From: Bacteroidales bacterium
Lineage (GTDB): Bacteria; Bacteroidota; Bacteroidia; Bacteroidales; UBA10428
Direction of reading: 5' to 3'
Assembly (NCBI GenBank): GCA_016931575.1
Contig: JAFGEO010000131.1
Coordinates: forward strand, 1 to 51,965
Length of the DNA: 51,965 nt
Part shown: in pieces, positions 26,233 to 35,629 of the stretch
How the letters are laid out: the number at the start of each line of letters is the position of its first letter
Position numbering within the stretch: position 1 is the first letter of the stretch
Notes under the pieces: model-generated
What the model was told of the DNA's origin: nothing
The model's database searches: none
The model's input: only the letters and a program-made list of their open reading frames with translations
Translations under genes and position numbers: made by a program

Positions 26233-27144
26233 ATGAAACTGAACAACATACTTGAAGCCATAGGCCAGACGCCACACCTGAAAATAAATAAGCTTTTTGA
26301 CCATGATCATGAAGTCTGGATCAAACTGGAAAGGTCCAATCCCGGCGGAAGCATTAAGGACCGGATCGCACTATCAATGATCGAGGATGCTGAAAAGAGC
26401 GGAGACCTGAAGGAAGGGTACGAGATCATTGAACCAACCTCCGGTAACACCGGAGTGGGATTGGCCATGGTAGCGGCAGTGAAAAATTATAAACTTACCC
26501 TGGTCATGCCCGAATCCATGTCATTGGAGCGGCGCAAGATCATGTCGGCATACGGAGCTGAATTTATCCTAACCCCCAGGGAAAAAGGCATGAAAGGAGC
26601 CATAGAAAAGGCTGAGGAATTAGTTAAGGCCAACTCAAAAGCCTGGATGCCTTCCCAGTTTGACAATCCCTCGAATCCTGATGTTCATGCCCTGACCACT
26701 GCGCGGGAGATTGCAGAAGATTTTCCGGAGGGTATTGACTACCTGATCACAGGAGTTGGAACAGGCGGCCATATTTCCGGTATTGCCAAAGTATTAAAGG
26801 AGAACTATCCGGAACTCAAGGTTTTTGCCGTTGAACCGGAAGCTTCCCCGGTGATCAGCGGAGGACAACCCGGGCCGCATCCCCTGCAGGGTATAGGTGC
26901 GGGATTCATACCAAAGAACCTGTACACAGATTTGCTGGATGGCACGATTCCCGTTTCCAAAGACGAAGCTTTTGAATATGCCCGGAAAGCTGCAAAAACA
27001 GAAGCCCTGTTTGGTGGAATTTCCTCAGGGGCCACCCTGGCAGCCATTGCTAAAAAGCTGCCGGAGATCCCTAAAGGATCGCGGATCCTCGGATTCAATT
27101 ACGATACAGGCGAACGATACCTGTCGGTTGAAGGCTTATTTTAA
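26233..27144 (+). CDS. cysK: Cysteine synthase (O-acetylserine sulfhydrylase)
   Basis: PLP enzyme that forms cysteine from O-acetylserine and sulfide. 303 residues. Seen: PLP Lys in [15 protein letters not shown] (about 35-49), the substrate loop [16 protein letters not shown] (about 69-84), the PLP phosphate loop [15 protein letters not shown] (about 172-186), and the C-terminal [11 protein letters not shown]. It could be CysK or CysM class; pairing with serine acetyltransferase favours CysK. The stop codon is followed after 4 bp by a perfect 19-bp palindrome. Confidence 0.95.
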   Translation: MKLNNILEAIGQTPHLKINKLFDHDHEVWIKLERSNPGGSIKDRIALSMIEDAEKSGDLKEGYEIIEPTSGNTGVGLAMVAAVKNYKLTLVMPESMSLERRKIMSAYGAEFILTPREKGMKGAIEKAEELVKANSKAWMPSQFDNPSNPDVHALTTAREIAEDFPEGIDYLITGVGTGGHISGIAKVLKENYPELKVFAVEPEASPVISGGQPGPHPLQGIGAGFIPKNLYTDLLDGTIPVSKDEAFEYARKAAKTEALFGGISSGATLAAIAKKLPEIPKGSRILGFNYDTGERYLSVEGLF

Positions 27145-27148
27145 AAAA

Positions 27149-27191
27149 TGTTTACTCATCCGATGACCTGAAGTCATCGGATGAGTAAACA
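27149..27191 (-). repeat. Palindromic element, copy 1 (perfect 19-bp stem; terminator-like)
   Basis: Arms 27149-27167 and 27173-27191 are perfectly complementary (TGTTTACTCATCCGATGAC and its complement) with loop CTGAA. On the minus strand the stem is followed by a T6 run, so it can terminate the M13 peptidase transcript, whose stop codon lies 5 bp upstream. The same element occurs again at 29358-29396. Confidence 0.85.
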
Positions 27192-27196
27192 GTCTT

Positions 27197-29260
27197 CTAC
27201 CAAATCACAATTCGATCTTCTTCCGGCTTATAAAGCTTATCCCCTGACTTAACACCGAAGGCCTGATAAAACTCCGGCATATTCATAAGCGGGCCATTCA
27301 CCCTGAATTTTGCCGGCGGGTGCGGATCAGTAAGTACCTGTTCGCGGAGCGATTCGGTAGTGGTTTTAATCATCCAAACCTTTGCATAGGAAAGAAAAAA
27401 ACGCTGGTCGGGTGTCAAACCGTCAATAAGTTTCCCGGACTGCCCCTGTTTTGTTTTCTTAAAGGCATTGTAAGCAATGACTAATCCCCCAAGGTCTGCT
27501 ATATTTTCACCCTGGGTGAGCTCTCCGTTAAGAAACAGCGTGTCAAGGACCTTATAGTGGCTAAACTGTTCAATGATGGCGGCAGTAACTTCCTCGTAGT
27601 TCGCCGAGTCTCCGGCAGTCCACCAGTTCTTTAGATTTCCCTTTTCATCGTATAACCGGCCATTATCATCGAAGCCGTGCGTCACTTCGTGAGCGATAAC
27701 CATGCCGATAGCCCCGTAGTTCACCGCATCATCGGCATCCATGTCAAAGAACGGGGATTGCAGGATTCCGGCAGGAAATACGATTTCGTTGTTACTGGGA
27801 TTATAATACGCATTGATGGTGGAAGGCGTCATCAGCCAAATGTCCCTGTCAACCGGCTGTCCCAGTTTGGAGATCATCTTAGTATACCCATAGGTACGGA
27901 TGCTCATCAGGTTGGCCAGGTAGGTGTCGGGGTTAATTTCCACACCTTCATAATCGTCCCACTTGTCCGGATACCCAATTTTGCGGCTGATCGTGTGCAG
28001 TTTTATCAGGGCCTTATCTTTGGTAATGGCGCTCATCCATGATGAAGCAGTGATCCTTTCTTCGTAGGATAGCAGCAGGTTATCCACGAGCTTATCCATA
28101 CGTTCTTTTGCTTCGGGGGGAAAGAATTTTTTAACGTAAAGCTGCCCCATGGCATCTCCCAAACCGGCATTCACATTCCCGGAGATACGCTTCCATCTGG
28201 GCTTCATTTCCTGCTGGCCCCTCATGGTGCGCCCGTAAAAATCAAACTGGTCTTCCAGGTATTCGTAGGGCAGTGCACCTGCATTGTTACGTACCAGCCA
28301 GAAGGTCAGCATTTCCTTCCAATACTCAAGGGGCAGACCGTAGATCAGGCTTTCCAGCTTTTTGTAGTAGTCGGGCTGACCCATTAGTACGGTATCCGTT
28401 TCGATGCCCAGATTTGCGATGAAACCCTCCCAGCCGAACTTTGGCATCATCTCTGCCAGTTGCGAAACGGCGAATTTATTGTAATTCGCTATCGGGTCAC
28501 GAAGTTCCACAGGGGTTTTCATGCCTGAAGCCAGTTGCGATTCAATATACAGCACGTTTCTGGCCTGATCGATAGCTGTTTCCGGATCGCTTCCCAGCGA
28601 GATAAAGATCTCCCTGACATATTCATGATACTGATCCCGCAGTTCTATTGAGCCACTATCCAGGCGCGTATAGTATTCGCAATTTGGCAGTCCAAGATCC
28701 CCCTGGTCGAATTGTGCCACCACCGACTCACTGTTTTTGGCATCCTGATATACGTAAAAACTAAGAATATGCGTGGGGAACATCCCATAAGCCAGGGGCA
28801 TGCGCCCCGTTCTGATTTCCCGTGCAATCTCAGGTAGGATGTCCTCCGATTTTTGAAGTCCGGCGATGATATCAAGGTCTTTCTGCAGGGGACTGATTCC
28901 AAGTTTTTCGACCTGCAGCGAATCCATGCCGCTCCGATACAGGTCGGCCACAAGCTGTTCCACGCTTCCTTTAGCATATACTTCCCCACCTTCGAATTCC
29001 CTCAAAATGGAATTCAGATCGTGTGCAGACTTCTCAGCCAGGATGGAAAAACTACCCCAGCTTGACTCTGTGGCCGGAATTTCGATGCTATCCAGCCATG
29101 CTCCGTTGGCATATTGAAAAAAATCGTCCTGGGGGCGAACAGTATAGTCGATCTGGGAAAGTTCGATAAATTTTTTGTTGGGATTATCCTTTACAGGTGC
29201 GGCCGCCAGCAACAAAACTGCAGCCATGACAAGTGACAAATATATGCCTGTTTTCTTCAT
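27197..29260 (-). CDS. M13-family zinc metallopeptidase (neprilysin/PepO-like)
   Basis: Exported peptidase that cuts small peptides. 687 residues with a signal peptide (about 1-22, LVMAAVLLLAAAP). Seen: M13 N-terminal domain start YTVRPQDDFFQYANGAWL, PSTINAYYNPSNNEIVFPAGILQ (about 485-507), the zinc site HEVTH (524-528), Glu585 with Asp589 in GENIADLGG, and near the C-terminus RVNGPLMNMPEFYQAFG. The usual CxVW ending is RIVIW without the Cys. It probably resides in the periplasm. It is transcribed alone, with the copy-2 palindrome upstream of it and copy 1 at its end. Confidence 0.95.
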   Translation of the reverse strand: MKKTGIYLSLVMAAVLLLAAAPVKDNPNKKFIELSQIDYTVRPQDDFFQYANGAWLDSIEIPATESSWGSFSILAEKSAHDLNSILREFEGGEVYAKGSVEQLVADLYRSGMDSLQVEKLGISPLQKDLDIIAGLQKSEDILPEIAREIRTGRMPLAYGMFPTHILSFYVYQDAKNSESVVAQFDQGDLGLPNCEYYTRLDSGSIELRDQYHEYVREIFISLGSDPETAIDQARNVLYIESQLASGMKTPVELRDPIANYNKFAVSQLAEMMPKFGWEGFIANLGIETDTVLMGQPDYYKKLESLIYGLPLEYWKEMLTFWLVRNNAGALPYEYLEDQFDFYGRTMRGQQEMKPRWKRISGNVNAGLGDAMGQLYVKKFFPPEAKERMDKLVDNLLLSYEERITASSWMSAITKDKALIKLHTISRKIGYPDKWDDYEGVEINPDTYLANLMSIRTYGYTKMISKLGQPVDRDIWLMTPSTINAYYNPSNNEIVFPAGILQSPFFDMDADDAVNYGAIGMVIAHEVTHGFDDNGRLYDEKGNLKNWWTAGDSANYEEVTAAIIEQFSHYKVLDTLFLNGELTQGENIADLGGLVIAYNAFKKTKQGQSGKLIDGLTPDQRFFLSYAKVWMIKTTTESLREQVLTDPHPPAKFRVNGPLMNMPEFYQAFGVKSGDKLYKPEEDRIVIW

Positions 29261-29357
29261 GATTATTGGTTTGTTTTAACATAGAGGGATACTATATTTT
29301 CAGAATGCATAAATATACAATCATCCGGGTAATTACACGGAATGAGGGAAAAAAATC

Positions 29358-29396
29358 TTTACTCATTCAATGACCTGGAGTCATCGGATGCGTGAA
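29358..29396 (-). repeat. Palindromic element, copy 2 (imperfect; terminator-like)
   Basis: Arms 29358-29374 and 29380-29396 with loop CTGGA. Compared with copy 1, each arm carries two substitutions, leaving 13 Watson-Crick pairs, two wobbles and two mismatches in 17. It starts 2 bp after the stop codon of the DUF502 gene and is followed on the minus strand by AAAGA and seven T. Confidence 0.75.
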
Positions 29397-29398
29397 CA

Positions 29399-29974
29399 TT
29401 AAGGATACCACACCTTGGTAACCCCTCCGGAGACAATAAACTTCATCGCCTCGGAGGCCGAAATGTTAAGCAGGGTAACCTGGTCGCGGGGGACTATAAA
29501 CATCTCCCCGGAGAAATTATAGGAATGCGGAAAATAGACCGTCACTTTATCCTTCAGGTTCAGCTCCGTGAGATCCTCGGTGGTCAGAAAACCCATTTTA
29601 TGCAGATCAGAGGTTATGTTCACCTTCACCAGAACCGGCTTGTCAAACTTCTTTTCATCCCCGACAAAAGCTGACAGAAGATCCTTGATGGACGAATACA
29701 GCACTTTTACCAGAGGAGCTTTCCTCAGCATCCTGTCCAGGATCTTTTGGATGGGCTTGAAGAATATACTTTGTCCCAGGAATCCCAGGAGGGTAATAAG
29801 TACCAAACCAACTACCAGTCCCATTCCCGGAATGGAGAAATGCAGGTAGTCAGAAAAAAATCTCTGAATAGAGGAATCGAGCACGGAAAAAACCAGATAG
29901 ACAATATAAATCGTGATAAAGGAGGGTGCGATAATCAGCAGGCCCTGCAAAAAGTAACGAATGATCTTTTTCAT
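29399..29974 (-). CDS. DUF502-family membrane protein
   Basis: 191 residues. Two hydrophobic helices near the N-terminus (about 8-30, LLIIAPSFITIYIVYLVF; about 50-70, LVVGLVLITLLGFLG) precede a soluble domain with PLVKVLYSSIKDLLSAF, VKVNITSDLHKMGFLT and TVYFPHSYNFSGEMFIVPRDQVTLL, the usual DUF502 pattern. The function of the family is not established. The soluble part probably faces the cytoplasm. It is not obviously linked to its neighbours. Confidence 0.9.
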   Translation of the reverse strand: MKKIIRYFLQGLLIIAPSFITIYIVYLVFSVLDSSIQRFFSDYLHFSIPGMGLVVGLVLITLLGFLGQSIFFKPIQKILDRMLRKAPLVKVLYSSIKDLLSAFVGDEKKFDKPVLVKVNITSDLHKMGFLTTEDLTELNLKDKVTVYFPHSYNFSGEMFIVPRDQVTLLNISASEAMKFIVSGGVTKVWYP

Positions 29975-30102
29975 AGATTAAATTTTTACCTGACAAAACA
30001 TGAGAATGATGAGGGGTAAAGCTAAAGAAATAGCCTGTATAATATTCATTTTACCAAATAATTTCATGCCGGCACTATCCATGGAGAGACCACTTGCCCA
30101 TG

Positions 30103-30157
30103 CCTGACGGAGGGTGCAGAAAAACAACATGCATCTTCCGCGGCCCCTTCCGTCAGG
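30103..30157. repeat. Inverted repeat downstream of the RND permease gene
   Basis: CCTGACGGA (30103-30111) and TCCGTCAGG (30149-30157) are perfect 9-bp arms; GGG and CCCC next to them on the inner side extend the pairing with a bulge. TGCA repeats inside allow a smaller hairpin. It starts 19 bp after the RND stop codon on the minus strand. There is no T-run, so it may be an RNA-stabilising or repeat element rather than a terminator. Confidence 0.5.
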
Positions 30158-30176
30158 TTTGCTTTAATTCCCCGGA

Positions 30177-33100
30177 CTACTTCTTCACCAGTAATTTATA
30201 CAATGCCGGAACCAGCACCAGCGTCAATAGGGTTGATACGAGCAATCCCCCTATGATGGTCCACCCCATAGGTGCCCAAAGTGTACCTCCGCTCAGCGTC
30301 AAAGGCAGAAGACCCCCAATGGTGGTAAACGCCGTGATAAAGATCGGTGTCAGCCTTGTTTCCGCAGCTTCCTGCAATGCTTCGTCCAGTGGCATGCCTC
30401 TCGAGCGCAGCACATTGATATAGTCCACCAGGATGATGGAGTTGTTGACCACGATACCAGCCAGGCTTGTCAATCCGACAAATGCTGTAAATGAAAAGGT
30501 GATCCCGGTAATGAACAGGGCCCATATCATTCCCGTTACTGCAAAAGGGATGGCCAGGAAGATGATCAGGGGCTGCCGGATGGATCGGAACTGTAAAACC
30601 AGGACCGCAAAGATGGACAATATGGCGATGATCACTGCCAGCTGCATCCCGCCAAAGGCTTCTTTCCGGCCTTCCATCTCCCCTGCCACCTGGAAGGTAT
30701 ATCCCGATGGCATCTGATAGGCTTCCAGGTCCCTAACTACCGGCTCAAGGACCTCATCGAGGGTATAGCCGGGGCGCACATCTGCCAGGATCTCAGCCGA
30801 CCGTTCCATGTTCAGCCGGGTAATGGTAGCCGGCACCTGCCTGATGCTGACATCGACCACCTGTTTCAGTGCGATCTGTTGTCCTGAAAGTGATGCCACA
30901 TAAATCTTATCCATATCTTCGAGCTGAAATTCGTCCCCGTTCTTCAGTTTCACCACCATATCGAACTCCAAGCCTTCATGATCCCTGAAGGAGGCAATGT
31001 TCAATCCGGCAACCGCCGTTCTGATGGTTCTGTCTATCTCCAGCAGTGGAATTCCCAGCAAACCTGCCTTATCTTTATTGATATCGAAATAGAGTTCATT
31101 ATTGGTCTTGACAAATTGGTTTTCCACATTGAAGGCTCCCGGCTGCTTTCTGATCATTTCTTCGACATCGGCAGAGATTGTACGCAGAACTTCCAGGTCG
31201 TTACCTTTCAGATAAATCTGAACGGGAGCTTCAAAGGGAGGTCCCTGCTCGAAATCTTTCACACGGATCCGAGCCCCCGGTACTTTGTTGAGTTTTTCCC
31301 TGAGCCTGTCCATCACCTCCTGAAATGCATCCGGGGAGTAGGATTTCAATTCCACATAGATGTCAGCAAATTTCTTGTCGAGCCGCCTCGGAAATACATT
31401 GTAATAGATCTGTGGATTGCCGTGCCCCACATTGGTAGCATAATATTTTACCTCTGGCGTCGAATCGAGAACACTTTCGATATACCCGGCCACCTCATCA
31501 GTTTTGGACAGGTCGGCCCCTTCCGGTAAGGTTGCCTGGACCAACAAGTTGGGTTGTTCGGCTTTAGGGAAGAAGCTTACCCCGACAAACCTGAACATAT
31601 ATACGGAAATACCAAGAAAGGCAACAGCTATGACCATAATTAACCCGGGTCGTTTAAGGGCTGCCTTCAGGGAGCGACGGAAGGGATGCTCGATCACCCA
31701 CTGAAGCAGCAGCCGGAAACCCCGGATTTTTCGGTTCTTTGAAGCCGACTTCCTGAAAAGGCTGCTGGTAATCACCGGGGTCAGCACCAGGGCAATCAAC
31801 AGCGATACCGTCAGGGTGATGGTGATCGTCACCGGGAGCGACTTAATGAACTCCCCGGCTTTGTCGGGCATCATGGCAATAGGGACAAAGGCAAGTACCG
31901 TAGTCAGCGTTGCCGCAACAACCGGCCAGCCTATTTCTGAGGTAGCTTCCGTGGAAGCTGACACCGAATCCTTTCCCTTAGACCTGAACCGGTCAATATT
32001 TTCAACCACCACAATGGAATTATCCACCAGGAGACCCAGGGCAACTACCAATGCGGCAATAGAGATCTGCTGAAGACCATAACCCGCCATGTCAACAAAA
32101 CCCAGGCCGATGACAATCGACAAAGGAATGGCAAGAACAACGATCAGGGAGGACCGGAATCCAAGCGAAAGAAAGATAACTACCCCTACCAGTAAAATCC
32201 CCTGCAGGAGGTTCATCATAAATCCATTAATGCGATTGCGGACTTTCCCTGACTGGTCGAATACCACTTCCATTTGCATCCCGTCCGGTAAATCTTCCCT
32301 GAACTCCTCCATCACCGGCTCAAGCTTTTTAGCGGTTTCCAGCACGTTCAGTCCCTCCTTCTGGCTGAGGGCCAGGAAAACACATCGCGCCCCGTTAAAT
32401 CGTGTAAGGTGCATCGACTCCTCAAAGCCATAGCTTACCTCTGCAATATCCTGCAGGTGTATCAGTTTTCCCTGCCAGGAATTTACCACTGTATTTCGCA
32501 TTTCATCCAGGTCCTGGAAACCTCCTGATGTGCGAACATTCAGATTCTGGTATCCGATCCGGGTTTCTCCCCCGGGAACGGAAGTATTGTTGGACTGAAG
32601 AACTTTTATCACCTGATCGAGGGAGGTATGGACCAGGGCCATTTTTTCCATGTCGAGCTGAACCTGAACCTGCTGGTCAGGCAGACCGAAAGAGGTTACT
32701 TTCCTAATAGAGCCCAATTTCTCCACTTCATGGGTAAACCTATCCGTAACCTCTTCAATTTCATCATAGGATGCCGAGTCCGAAACAAATGCCAGCTGCA
32801 GCATTGCCAGATCAGCAATAGACCATTGCCACATATCCACCGTGCTAACTTCAGCCGGTAACTTACTACGGATGGCGTTTACCTGGCGGACTACCTCATT
32901 GTACTTATCGTCTGCATCGGTATTAAATTCAAATTCGACAGATATAACTGCCAATCCTTCCCGGACAGAGGTTTTTATTCGCTTTATATTCTCCAGTTCA
33001 TTGACACTTTCCTCCACAGGGATGGCAACCATTTGTTCCATGTCGAAAGCGCTGGCTCCCGGCATGATCACTATAATGGAAGATCCCGGAATGATCACTT

Positions 33101-33215
33101 CCGGATTTTCCGTTCGCGGCATGGTGATCAGGGCCCTCACACCGAGAAGCGTTAAGAAGAGAAACACCATCCAGGTAAAGGCGGAATTTTTAATTGCCAG
33201 TTTAGGTAAACGCAT
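30177..33215 (-). CDS. RND-family efflux permease (AcrB-like)
   Basis: Inner-membrane proton-driven pump of a tripartite efflux system. 1012 residues, normal for the family. Seen: the first helix after AFTWMVFLFLTLLG, two large periplasmic loops, the fourth-helix motif LGLLVDNSIVVVENIDRF (about 385-402), where AcrB has two Asp and this has one, the repeat-half helices IAILSIFAVLVLQF, FTAFVGLTSLAGIVVNNSIILVDYIN (about 930-955) and the final FITAFTTIGGLLPL. Last gene of the TetR-tolC-adaptor-permease operon; it starts 13 bp after the adaptor. Substrate unknown. The single-Asp relay suggests a hydrophobic or multidrug clade other than classical AcrB. Confidence 0.95.
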   Translation of the reverse strand: MRLPKLAIKNSAFTWMVFLFLTLLGVRALITMPRTENPEVIIPGSSIIVIMPGASAFDMEQMVAIPVEESVNELENIKRIKTSVREGLAVISVEFEFNTDADDKYNEVVRQVNAIRSKLPAEVSTVDMWQWSIADLAMLQLAFVSDSASYDEIEEVTDRFTHEVEKLGSIRKVTSFGLPDQQVQVQLDMEKMALVHTSLDQVIKVLQSNNTSVPGGETRIGYQNLNVRTSGGFQDLDEMRNTVVNSWQGKLIHLQDIAEVSYGFEESMHLTRFNGARCVFLALSQKEGLNVLETAKKLEPVMEEFREDLPDGMQMEVVFDQSGKVRNRINGFMMNLLQGILLVGVVIFLSLGFRSSLIVVLAIPLSIVIGLGFVDMAGYGLQQISIAALVVALGLLVDNSIVVVENIDRFRSKGKDSVSASTEATSEIGWPVVAATLTTVLAFVPIAMMPDKAGEFIKSLPVTITITLTVSLLIALVLTPVITSSLFRKSASKNRKIRGFRLLLQWVIEHPFRRSLKAALKRPGLIMVIAVAFLGISVYMFRFVGVSFFPKAEQPNLLVQATLPEGADLSKTDEVAGYIESVLDSTPEVKYYATNVGHGNPQIYYNVFPRRLDKKFADIYVELKSYSPDAFQEVMDRLREKLNKVPGARIRVKDFEQGPPFEAPVQIYLKGNDLEVLRTISADVEEMIRKQPGAFNVENQFVKTNNELYFDINKDKAGLLGIPLLEIDRTIRTAVAGLNIASFRDHEGLEFDMVVKLKNGDEFQLEDMDKIYVASLSGQQIALKQVVDVSIRQVPATITRLNMERSAEILADVRPGYTLDEVLEPVVRDLEAYQMPSGYTFQVAGEMEGRKEAFGGMQLAVIIAILSIFAVLVLQFRSIRQPLIIFLAIPFAVTGMIWALFITGITFSFTAFVGLTSLAGIVVNNSIILVDYINVLRSRGMPLDEALQEAAETRLTPIFITAFTTIGGLLPLTLSGGTLWAPMGWTIIGGLLVSTLLTLVLVPALYKLLVKK

Positions 33216-33228
33216 AGCTCCTCCCTTC

Positions 33229-34257
33229 TTACTTGATGATGACCTTTAAACCCTTTGAGATATACTGGGCTCCGGTAGTAACAAGGGAATCTCCCTCATT
33301 CAGGCCCTCCGGAATGCTGATCCTGTCATTCAGAATTGCTCCTGTAGTTACCCCTATTTTCTCAGGTAAACCTTTACGGATCACAAAAAGGTATGCCCTT
33401 CGATCCATAGCATCAAGCAGGGCATCGAGTGGAACCAGGATAGCCTTCTTCTTCTCCGCAGGATAGATCCATCCCCTGGAAATATATCCGGCCCGAAAAC
33501 GGGAATCCGGATGGAGAATTGTCAGTTCTGCCTCGTAAGTACCGGTGACCGGATCGGCTATGGCCCCTATTTCGGTGACTTCTGCCGCCAGGGTATCTCC
33601 CGGAAATGCATCCATCAGGATGCTGGCAGAATCTCCCATAGCAATTTTGACGACATCCTTATCCGTAAGTGTTGCCCGAACCACCCAGTCATTGTCGGTA
33701 GAAGCAAAAAGAATCGCCGGGTAACCCGGAGCAATCATCTCGCTGCTTTGCACCAGCAGCTTTTGTATTTCACCCCTTGTGGGAGCGATGATCCGGGAAT
33801 GAGAAATATTGAAGTCAGCGATCTGCTTATTTGACCTGGCAATCTGGCAGGCAGATTTTACATTCTGAAGTTGCTCCAGTGTTGCCACACTATCTTCATG
33901 CAGCTTTGTAACCCGGGTCAGATCCCGCTCAGCTTTTTGCAGGGCAATAGCTGCCTGACGGGCCTGTGCAGCAATCTCCAGAGTGTCGAGTTGCATAAGA
34001 AGCTGCCCCTGGTTAACGCGCTCTCCCTCACGTACAAATACTGATTTTACTATTCCTCCGGTTTTAAAACTCAGCTTCATGGATTTTCGGGTAGCCAGCA
34101 AACCCGTTAACCGGATGGGATCCCGGTATTCAGAAACCGACACCTGTTCCACCTTTATATAGACTTCATTTTCTCCCGAAGCCTGATCCTCAGATGCAGA
34201 TTTACATCCGGTGAGAAGTAATGCGGACAATATGAGTAAAGCAGGTAGATCTCTCAT
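33229..34257 (-). CDS. RND efflux periplasmic adaptor lipoprotein
   Basis: Membrane-fusion subunit joining the permease to the outer-membrane channel. 342 residues with lipobox LLLTGC (Cys18). Seen: barrel-sandwich hybrid lipoyl halves (about 60-90, VKSVFVREGERVNQGQLLMQLD, and later IIAPTRGEIQKLLVQSSEM), a short coiled-coil hairpin between them, and a beta-barrel domain (about 190-260). It starts 4 bp after tolC and ends 13 bp before the permease. Confidence 0.93.
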   Translation of the reverse strand: MRDLPALLILSALLLTGCKSASEDQASGENEVYIKVEQVSVSEYRDPIRLTGLLATRKSMKLSFKTGGIVKSVFVREGERVNQGQLLMQLDTLEIAAQARQAAIALQKAERDLTRVTKLHEDSVATLEQLQNVKSACQIARSNKQIADFNISHSRIIAPTRGEIQKLLVQSSEMIAPGYPAILFASTDNDWVVRATLTDKDVVKIAMGDSASILMDAFPGDTLAAEVTEIGAIADPVTGTYEAELTILHPDSRFRAGYISRGWIYPAEKKKAILVPLDALLDAMDRRAYLFVIRKGLPEKIGVTTGAILNDRISIPEGLNEGDSLVTTGAQYISKGLKVIIK

Positions 34258-34261
34258 TTTC

Positions 34262-35629
34262 TTAATTTTTAAATGCGTTATTGTCTATGCTTCCCCGGGC
34301 ATGTTCCAGTTCGGCCATGCGTATGAAATAATCATTTTCAGCGATGATCACCGACGAGCTGGCCTGTGTGTAGCTTGTCCGGGCATCAATGAGTTCCAGG
34401 AGGGGAGATTGCCCGGCGGCAAACTTCCTGCTGATCAGGTGGTAAGCCGCTGCAGCTGCTTTTTGTTGTTTCCGTGCGGCAAGAAAGGACTCATACCCTG
34501 CAAGGGCACCATAATAAGAATTGATCACATCGAGCCTGATCTGTGCCTCGGCCTGGTTCATGGCCTCCTCGATCTTTTTCCCTTCGATCACCGACTGTTG
34601 CACCTTTGCATGATTGGTCATCCCTTTAAAAAGATCCCATTTCAGAACCACCGAAGCAAGCACAAAGTCATCATCCCCCGTGAAGCTGTATTCCTCCCCC
34701 TGAAAACCATAATCTACAATACCATAGAGGGCAGGAACATTCTTTCCACGATACAGTTTTGTAACTTGCTGGTTCATTTGCTGATACTGTTTCATCTGAA
34801 GCAGTTCGGGCCGTTGCTGAACTGCTGTTTCCTGTGCCTCGTCCAGCGATAGCAGGGGGGGTTGAGGAGTTTCGGTAACCAGGATAACTTCGGTTGTCAG
34901 CTCGCGGTTCAATAAAAAATTGAAATAAGCCCGCGAGGTTTCCGCCAGGTTCTTCGCTTTGGCATACTCGGCCTCCACCAGAGCCTGATCGGCCTGTGAG
35001 CGGTATACCACATCTTTCGTCACCTTGTCATTTGCAAAGAGGCTTTCACTAACCCTGACATTCTCATCAACCAGGGTCCGGGTGGTATCAGTCACATGCA
35101 TCAGGTACCAGGCTTTCTGACAGTTGTAATAGGCCCGGGTAATCTCAAGTACCAGCTCCCGCTTATAACGCTCCACATCGATCCTGGAAATCTCAGCCAT
35201 ATCCTTCTTGATTTTCACATTGTAGATCAGGTCGGTGCTGATGATGGGTTGTACCAGGGAAAGCTTGGTCTCATGCTCCGTCGGGCGATAAAAGCTGAAA
35301 GCTTCATTCTCGATCTGGGGAAAATTCTGCGATGCTGTCAACATATTCAGGGTGGAATATACCGGATTGAGCAAATCACCTACCGGGAATTCAATTACCC
35401 TTCCCCCAGCGGCAACCGTATAGCGGGCGTTCAGACTCACCTCCGGAAAGAAAAGGCCTTTGGCTTCACGCAGTGCCATCAGATCGTGCGAATATTCCAG
35501 CTGCTGCTGTTTCAGACCCTGGTTTGATTGAAGGCCTTCCGCTATGTAGGCTTCCAAAACAAGGTTCTGCGTAAAAGACGGCAGAAAAAAAGCTGACAGG
35601 CAAAAGATCAGAATCAGGTGCTTTTTCAT
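34262..35629 (-). CDS. TolC-family outer-membrane efflux channel
   Basis: 455 residues with a signal peptide (about 1-20, FLPSFTQN) and two OEP repeats of long coiled-coil helices and beta segments; SEVSLNARYTVAAGG and KFAAGQSPLLELIDARTSYTQA are typical. It is the outer-membrane part of the efflux system. Its ATG overlaps the TGA of the upstream tetR gene (35626-35629), so the regulator and channel are translationally coupled. Confidence 0.93.
   Translation of the reverse strand: MKKHLILIFCLSAFFLPSFTQNLVLEAYIAEGLQSNQGLKQQQLEYSHDLMALREAKGLFFPEVSLNARYTVAAGGRVIEFPVGDLLNPVYSTLNMLTASQNFPQIENEAFSFYRPTEHETKLSLVQPIISTDLIYNVKIKKDMAEISRIDVERYKRELVLEITRAYYNCQKAWYLMHVTDTTRTLVDENVRVSESLFANDKVTKDVVYRSQADQALVEAEYAKAKNLAETSRAYFNFLLNRELTTEVILVTETPQPPLLSLDEAQETAVQQRPELLQMKQYQQMNQQVTKLYRGKNVPALYGIVDYGFQGEEYSFTGDDDFVLASVVLKWDLFKGMTNHAKVQQSVIEGKKIEEAMNQAEAQIRLDVINSYYGALAGYESFLAARKQQKAAAAAYHLISRKFAAGQSPLLELIDARTSYTQASSSVIIAENDYFIRMAELEHARGSIDNNAFKN

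Noticed and set aside
27149-27191. Perfect palindrome considered as an insertion-sequence end
   Set aside because: No transposase or target-site duplication is present; position at stop codons and the T-run fit a terminator-like element better.
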